NCBI RefSeq assembly: GCF_004765815.2
Contig: NZ_SBIS02000013.1
Span: forward strand, 62,001 to 126,000
Reading direction: 5' to 3'
DNA length: 64,000 nucleotides
DNA from: Halorussus salinus
Lineage (GTDB): Archaea; Halobacteriota; Halobacteria; Halobacteriales; Haladaptataceae
Part shown: piece by piece, positions 58,916 to 64,000 of the stretch
Layout: every line of letters starts with the position of its first letter
Position numbering within the stretch: the first letter of the stretch is position 1
The notes under the pieces: generated by a model
Database searches by the model: none
Seen by the model: only the letters and a program-made list of their open reading frames with translations
What the model was told of the DNA's origin: nothing
Position numbers and translations under genes: made by a program

Positions 58916-60364
58916 ATGGAGAGTCCCAACATCATTTTGCTCGTTATGGATACTGCTCGAGCAAAAACCGTGGTGCCCGCTCTTAAGAAGGAAACTTTAC
59001 CACACTTATCTAAATTTGCTCGTGATTCGGTCTTATTCAACAATGCCAGTACCGTTGCCCCCTGGACACTTCCCTCCCATGCATCGATATTTTCAGGCCA
59101 GTACACCAGTTCCCATCAGACCGACGCTAACACACCGGATTTTCAACCGGATTCCTCTTCCTTAGCAGGAAAGTTATCGAAAAATGGATATTCAACTGCT
59201 GGAATATCTGCAAATCCATGGGTGAGTCCAGAGTTTAACTTTGACCAAGGGTTTGACCAGTTTTCAATGAAATGGGATGAAGGTTGGGAAAGCTTTGACG
59301 TTACTGCCGCTGTGAATGCTGAGTCTACAATTGAGGGCCTACTAAAATCAATCAAACAAACACCTATCCAACAACTACCGGCCTTAATGAAGAGTCTTTG
59401 GCATAAGAGATTTCATGATTCTATGTCCGATAACGGGGCTAAAGAAATCACGACACGAGCAAAGAGATGGATTAAACAACAGAAGCAAGAAAGCGAGCCT
59501 TTTTTCCTTTTCCTCAATTATCTTGAACCGCATCTCCCATACGAGCCTCCTTCAGCCTTCATTGAGGAATTCCTTTCTGAAGAAGAATTAGCTACTGCCG
59601 ATGAGATTGACCAGGATCCGTGGAAGTTTATTGTTGGAAGAGTCGAACACGATACAAATGAATTTGACCTATTACGGAAGCTCTACCTTATTGAAATATT
59701 GTACTTGGATGCACAGATTGGAGAGCTATTTGATTTCCTAAAGTCTGAAGGAGTATATGAGGACACCGCGATATTTATAATTGGCGATCATGGCGAAAAC
59801 ATTGGAGAACATGATTTGATGGATCATCAGTATTGCCTATATGAGACGTTAGTGAATGTCCCATTACTAGCTAAACATCCTGAGCTGGAAACAGGAACGG
59901 TTGACGAACGGTTAATTGAGTCGCGCGACCTCTATCCTACAATTTTACAACTAGCTGGCATACCAATGAACAATTTACCATCCCCGGTCTCTCAAGAGCC
60001 TATTACTACCTCCTCCCGAGATTACGCTATCTCAGAATACCTAACGCCACAACCTGATGTAGATACACTTGCAAAGAAAGTCAATGCGGACTTATCACCA
60101 TCTCGATTTGACCGTGCTCTCCGGTCTATACGTACCAAGGAGTGGAAACTAATTGAATCTTCAGACGGATCCCACGAACTTTATAACGTATCCATTGATG
60201 TAGAAGAACAGAATGACCTTTATGATGATGAGCCAGATATTGCAGAAAAGCTACGTAGCAGGTTGTCAGAGTCTATCGGTCCCTTAACTATGTCAGAAGC
60301 ATCCCGTCAAGATATTAGCAAAAATAGTAAGCAAAGACTTGAAGAACTCGGTTATCTCCAATAA
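58916..60364 (+). CDS. sulfatase-like protein with Thr nucleophile and LGYLQ tail
   Basis: A 482-residue protein. IILLVMDTARAK (D12) and FIIGDHGENIGEHD are metal sites. WTLPSHASIFSG has T51 in the position of the formylglycine Cys/Ser. DRALRSIRTKEWKLIESSDGSHELYNV is the conserved C-terminal subdomain and RLEELGYLQ the tail. It is AT-rich compared with the genes before 58 kb. It lies 22 nt before the flippase gene and resembles the 61839 protein throughout, so the two arose by duplication. Confidence 0.9.
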   Translation: MESPNIILLVMDTARAKTVVPALKKETLPHLSKFARDSVLFNNASTVAPWTLPSHASIFSGQYTSSHQTDANTPDFQPDSSSLAGKLSKNGYSTAGISANPWVSPEFNFDQGFDQFSMKWDEGWESFDVTAAVNAESTIEGLLKSIKQTPIQQLPALMKSLWHKRFHDSMSDNGAKEITTRAKRWIKQQKQESEPFFLFLNYLEPHLPYEPPSAFIEEFLSEEELATADEIDQDPWKFIVGRVEHDTNEFDLLRKLYLIEILYLDAQIGELFDFLKSEGVYEDTAIFIIGDHGENIGEHDLMDHQYCLYETLVNVPLLAKHPELETGTVDERLIESRDLYPTILQLAGIPMNNLPSPVSQEPITTSSRDYAISEYLTPQPDVDTLAKKVNADLSPSRFDRALRSIRTKEWKLIESSDGSHELYNVSIDVEEQNDLYDDEPDIAEKLRSRLSESIGPLTMSEASRQDISKNSKQRLEELGYLQ

Positions 60365-60386
60365 TGGGATACGGCTATTAAATCAC

Positions 60387-61805
60387 ATGGCATTTGAACG
60401 GTCAACGGTTTTGCTTGCAGCAAGTAAAGCATTAAGCGCAATAATAACCTTTGTTGGAATTGCCTTTTTTACGCGAGAGCTTGGATCTGATGGAATAGGG
60501 CAGTTTTTCTTATTCCAGTCAGTATTGACATTTATTGTTTTTTGGTCGAATCTGAGCATCCAGAATGCAGCAGAGAAGCGAATTAGCGAGGGTAAACCCA
60601 AGGGTGAAGTTATATCCTCAGCTTTAGTTCTAAAATTATTTGCATTAGCTACAACTATTATATTAGTATCGGGTATAAGTGATCATATAAATAGTTATTT
60701 AGGGGGTGATTTAGCATATCTCTTGGTTATTGGAATAATCCTGAGTGGAATGGGGGATTTTGTTATTCGAATAATGAGCGGTGATCTTCGAATAGGAGAA
60801 ACAGCAATTTTACGGCTTAGTCAGCGAGTTTTTTGGCTTGTAACGGGTATAACACTAGTCTGGTACGGATACGGAACACGTGCACCAATAATTGCTCTAA
60901 TCATTGGTCTCTTTGTAATGTTTGTTTGGGCAACTATACGATGCAATTTCGAATTTGCTTCGCCTTCTATGCTTCGTATAAGGGAATTACTCTCGTTTTC
61001 AAAATATGATTTGATAGCAGGAGCAAGTCGAAAGGTCTACAATTGGGCCGATGTGTTAATTATAGGGTTATTTTTAACGTCTGCAGATGTTGGCAGATAT
61101 GAGATTGCCTGGAGAGTCACTGTTATCGCAGGGTTACTCTCAGATTCCGTTTCACAGGTAGTATTCCCCCAAATAAGTCATTGGACGAGTAACAATGCTC
61201 TGGACAAAATTGAACAGGCTATGAGTGAAGCACTTGCGATGTCGATGGCATTAGTTATTCCAGCCCTATTTGGAGCCCTAATTCTTGCAGATACAATACT
61301 TTCGGTGGTGTTCGAAATAAAGTCCCCTGAGGCAGTTCTTGTCCTTGGGATTCTAATGTTAAGCCGACTGATTTTCGTGAATTTTCAGCCGATGAAACGG
61401 ATCTTGGATGGTCTCGGGCAGGTAAGCCTTTCAGCTCGAGCAACGGCCGCATCTGCTATCGCTAACATTTTGCTGAATTTTGTGTTAGTACAGAAGTACG
61501 GTGTTATAGGGGCAGCCGTTGGGACAACTATAGCTGTGCTTGTAGGAACCATTTTGACTGGGTATTATCTACATCTCCACCTAGAAATCATATATCCCCG
61601 GAAAATGGTGGTTGGGTTTCTAGGTGGATCAATAGTCATGACTGGTGTTCTTCTTGGAATTAGAAGATACATCGATATTAAATCGGCCCCTGTACTTTTT
61701 GCGACTGTAGTGTTAGGAGCGATAGTGTACGTTGTCTCTCTTTTAATGTACACCCCTACAAGGGGGTTCCTAAGAAGACAGTACGAAAGTTTCTTTGTAG
61801 TCTAA
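60387..61805 (+). CDS. polysaccharide flippase (Wzx/RfbX-like)
   Basis: About 472 residues from ATG 60387 (MAFERSTVLLAASKALSAII). Twelve to fourteen membrane segments are spread over the protein; FFTRELGSDGIGQFFLFQSV and VGRYEIAWRVTVIAGLLSDS are typical of the oligosaccharidyl-lipid flippase family. It would move the lipid-linked glycan across the membrane. It is flanked on both sides by related sulfatase-like genes (22 and 33 nt), suggesting one operon. AT-rich like its neighbours. Confidence 0.92.
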   Translation: MAFERSTVLLAASKALSAIITFVGIAFFTRELGSDGIGQFFLFQSVLTFIVFWSNLSIQNAAEKRISEGKPKGEVISSALVLKLFALATTIILVSGISDHINSYLGGDLAYLLVIGIILSGMGDFVIRIMSGDLRIGETAILRLSQRVFWLVTGITLVWYGYGTRAPIIALIIGLFVMFVWATIRCNFEFASPSMLRIRELLSFSKYDLIAGASRKVYNWADVLIIGLFLTSADVGRYEIAWRVTVIAGLLSDSVSQVVFPQISHWTSNNALDKIEQAMSEALAMSMALVIPALFGALILADTILSVVFEIKSPEAVLVLGILMLSRLIFVNFQPMKRILDGLGQVSLSARATAASAIANILLNFVLVQKYGVIGAAVGTTIAVLVGTILTGYYLHLHLEIIYPRKMVVGFLGGSIVMTGVLLGIRRYIDIKSAPVLFATVVLGAIVYVVSLLMYTPTRGFLRRQYESFFVV

Positions 61806-61838
61806 AATCCTCTTTGACAAGAGTACTGTAATTCCACT

Positions 61839-63275
61839 ATGCAACGACCAAATATCCTGTTGATCGTCATGGATACCGCTCGAGCTGATTTCGTTGAGGA
61901 CAGCCGTGTAATGCCTTATCTCAATGAGTTTGCTAAGGAGTGTACCTGGTTTTCGAACACGTTTGCTAATGCTCCTTGGACGCTTCCGTCTCACAGTTCA
62001 ATTTTCACAGGTAAGTATCCCTCAGAACATGGGACCGGTGGTAACAAAAAGTACTTTGACTCGGAGCGAAATATAGTGTCCGAGTTAAATAAAGCCGGCT
62101 ATCAGACTGCTTCATTCTCCAATAATCCGTGGATTAGTCCGGACTTTGGGTTCGACGATTTCGATACTTTTACTCCTTGTTGGCAACTCTTCCGCCGAGG
62201 GGCTGATCTTGCAGCTATCTCACAAGAGGAAGGTATTCGACGACAGTTGAAGATGCTGGTAAGCAAATTAGCAAAGATAGATGCTCCCTTTACCTTAGCA
62301 AACGCCCTTTATATGAAATTCATAGAAGGAAAATACGATTCTGGCGCTGCTCTCACGAACTTCCGATTAAGACGGTGGTTATTGGACCAAGGGGAAGAGA
62401 AACCTTTCTTTGCTTTTGTTAATTATATGGAGCCTCATTTAGAATATAATCCGCCTCATGAACATCGGGAAAAGTTCCTAGACGAGGATGATTTAGACCG
62501 ATGGAATAAGGTAAATCAGGATCCTTGGGCATATTTGACAGACTCCGTTGAAATGGACGAAACAGATTTCCAAATATTAAAACAACTCTACCGGGGTGAA
62601 CTTCATTATTTAGATTCCCGTCTGGAGCAGGTATTTACCACCCTAAAGAATACTGGATTAATGGATTCAACGGCTGTCTTTGTGACGGCGGATCACGGCG
62701 AGAATCTCGGTGAGCACGGACTTATGGATCATCAATATTCCCTGAATGAGGCTCTACTTAGAGTCCCACTTCTAGTCCATTACCCTGATGAGTTTGAAGA
62801 CGGGGGAATTGATGACCGGATGGTTGAACTCAGAGATCTGTATCCAACAATACTTTCGCTTGCGGGAATCGAGACTTCGTTCGAAAGTACAGAATATCCT
62901 CCTCAGGACTTGACAAATAATGACTGGGGCCGTGAGGCAGTAATTGCTGAGTATCTCTCTCCACAGCCCTCGGTATCCACACTTAGTAAGCGTTACGACG
63001 TACGGAATTCGAAGATGGCTGAGTACGATCGAGCGTTACGATCTATTCGAACAGCTGATCAGAAACTTGTTGAGGGAAGTGATGGGACTCAACAACTGTA
63101 TAGAGTAGGCGAAGACGAAATGGATCAAGATCAGACACATGTGGAAGGTAAAAAGGGACTTGCTGAACAATTGCAGAAGGTTGTCGGAGATTTTGATTCG
63201 GGACTCGCTCAGTCGGGCGGCCGTAAATTACCAGAGTCAAATAGAGAGCGTCTTGAGGATCTCGGCTACCTCTGA
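61839..63275 (+). CDS. sulfatase-like protein, paralogue of 58916-60364
   Basis: A 478-residue protein. ILLIVMDTARADF and FVTADHGENLGEHG are metal sites; FANAPWTLPSHSSIFTG has T48 at the nucleophile site. DRALRSIRTADQKLVEGSDGTQQLYRV and the tail RLEDLGYL match the 482-residue paralogue. The substrate is unknown; the Thr argues against a formylglycine sulfatase and for a phospho- or other transferase/hydrolase. It sits directly behind the flippase gene and before a glycosyltransferase gene. Confidence 0.9.
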   Translation: MQRPNILLIVMDTARADFVEDSRVMPYLNEFAKECTWFSNTFANAPWTLPSHSSIFTGKYPSEHGTGGNKKYFDSERNIVSELNKAGYQTASFSNNPWISPDFGFDDFDTFTPCWQLFRRGADLAAISQEEGIRRQLKMLVSKLAKIDAPFTLANALYMKFIEGKYDSGAALTNFRLRRWLLDQGEEKPFFAFVNYMEPHLEYNPPHEHREKFLDEDDLDRWNKVNQDPWAYLTDSVEMDETDFQILKQLYRGELHYLDSRLEQVFTTLKNTGLMDSTAVFVTADHGENLGEHGLMDHQYSLNEALLRVPLLVHYPDEFEDGGIDDRMVELRDLYPTILSLAGIETSFESTEYPPQDLTNNDWGREAVIAEYLSPQPSVSTLSKRYDVRNSKMAEYDRALRSIRTADQKLVEGSDGTQQLYRVGEDEMDQDQTHVEGKKGLAEQLQKVVGDFDSGLAQSGGRKLPESNRERLEDLGYL

Positions 63276-63319
63276 TGTAGGACGGAATATTAATGTCCCT
63301 CTACTGGCCATAGTGATTT

Positions 63320-64000
63320 ATGACTCGAATCGCGTTTTTCACCGGTTCAAAATCCGCATTCAATATACTATTTGATACCTTGAATTTTGGGTGGATGCTA
63401 CACAATGACTATGAGCTAGATCTAATAACAACAAAGCCGGATGAGTTGGGTCCATTAGCCAACTACTTTGAGATGCATGGTGGGAATTTTCCTTCAACAC
63501 GGGTTGGGGAGACACGGGCCCTACATAACTATCTCAAATATAATCGACCGGAGGTGATCGTTAATGTTGTTGAGCCATCGATTCACGGAAATATTGTTGG
63601 GGCACTTGCAACCCATCACGGAATTCCATTTACTTATCGGTATAGTGGTGACCTCCTTGACCTTTATCGAGTGAGTCATGGATGGCGGAAACCAGCCCAA
63701 TTTATGCTAAATAATATTTTTGGGCGCCTCGCGATATCGACTGCAGATAAGTTCATAGCTCTAGGACCTACGGGGAAAAAGCGACTTACGGATCATGGGG
63801 CCACTCCGTCGGATGTAGAAATTCTCCCGCCACCGATTGACAATGAGCGGTTTAAGGGTGTTGAGCCGTCAGATATCTCTATTCCTGAAGGGCGGAAACT
63901 TGTCCTATATGCTGGGAGGAGAAGCCGAATCAAAGGGATGAATGACATGAATACAGCTATCCCTGAGATTCTCAGTCGGCGAGACGATTTGCAATTCGTG
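63320..64000 (+). CDS. GT4-type glycosyltransferase, 3' end cut by window edge
   Basis: The frame opens at ATG 63320 (MTRIAFFTGSKSAFNILFDT) and runs to the window end without a stop, 227 codons. TYRYSGDLLDLYR and ADKFIALGPTGKKRLTDHGA are in the acceptor domain; LPPPIDNERFKG and KLVLYAGRRSRIKGMNDMNT begin the nucleotide-sugar-binding domain of GT4 enzymes (usual length about 350-400 residues). It starts 44 nt after the sulfatase-like gene and probably belongs to the same operon. Confidence 0.85.
   Translation, partial: MTRIAFFTGSKSAFNILFDTLNFGWMLHNDYELDLITTKPDELGPLANYFEMHGGNFPSTRVGETRALHNYLKYNRPEVIVNVVEPSIHGNIVGALATHHGIPFTYRYSGDLLDLYRVSHGWRKPAQFMLNNIFGRLAISTADKFIALGPTGKKRLTDHGATPSDVEILPPPIDNERFKGVEPSDISIPEGRKLVLYAGRRSRIKGMNDMNTAIPEILSRRDDLQFV

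Overview
The window reads as haloarchaeal DNA (class Halobacteria). Proteins are very acidic, most of it is GC-rich, genes often begin directly downstream of TATA boxes with no Shine-Dalgarno site, and the families are archaeal: transcription factor B, Orc1/Cdc6, HVO_A0114-type regulators, DUF7503/7504, DUF6735, DUF2080-TnpB. No rRNA, tRNA or CRISPR array was seen. Whether the replicon is a megaplasmid or a chromosome carrying an integrated element cannot be decided from the sequence.

Layout. (A) 1-33 kb is an accessory region, mostly on the minus strand. It holds small plasmid-type genes, many preceded by a T-tract plus GC-rich hairpin leader. Between them sit toxin-antitoxin or abortive-infection cassettes: HepT/MntA, a MarR-like plus nucleotidyltransferase pair resembling AbiE, a DUF7342-like pair, Fic, two VapBC-like modules and PemK/MazF. 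It also contains a TFB gene, an OB-fold protein, a CHAT protease cluster, an integrase relic, a TnpB insertion element, an Orc1/Cdc6 gene beside an iteron-type origin, and a primase/polymerase-like gene. (B) 33.6-45.6 kb is a minus-strand conjugation operon: pilin-like protein, secreted protein, Tat lipoprotein, VirB6-like, VirB4-like, an accessory protein and a coupling ATPase. No relaxase was recognised. (C) 46.1-47.5 kb is a second TnpB-only element. (D) 47.7-64 kb, mostly plus strand, is a cell-surface glycan cluster: epimerase, GT2, GT87, membrane proteins, four sulfatase-like enzymes, a flippase and a GT4 cut by the window end. The last 5 kb is clearly more AT-rich.

How the parts may work together. 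Region A with B looks like the replication, maintenance and transfer backbone of a conjugative element, and the toxin modules would help keep it. Region D would build and modify a surface polysaccharide or N-glycan. The most interesting candidate system is DUF7503 peptide / CHAT protease / degenerate KaiC-like DUF7504 at 13.8-16.8 kb. Two other signals look undescribed: the recurring leader hairpins, and a four-copy TTAACCAAC inverted repeat. Several toxin-antitoxin cassettes lie between duplicated copies of the same leader or gene start, which suggests repeat-mediated cassette capture. Family names are from memory of the protein families; no database search was run.
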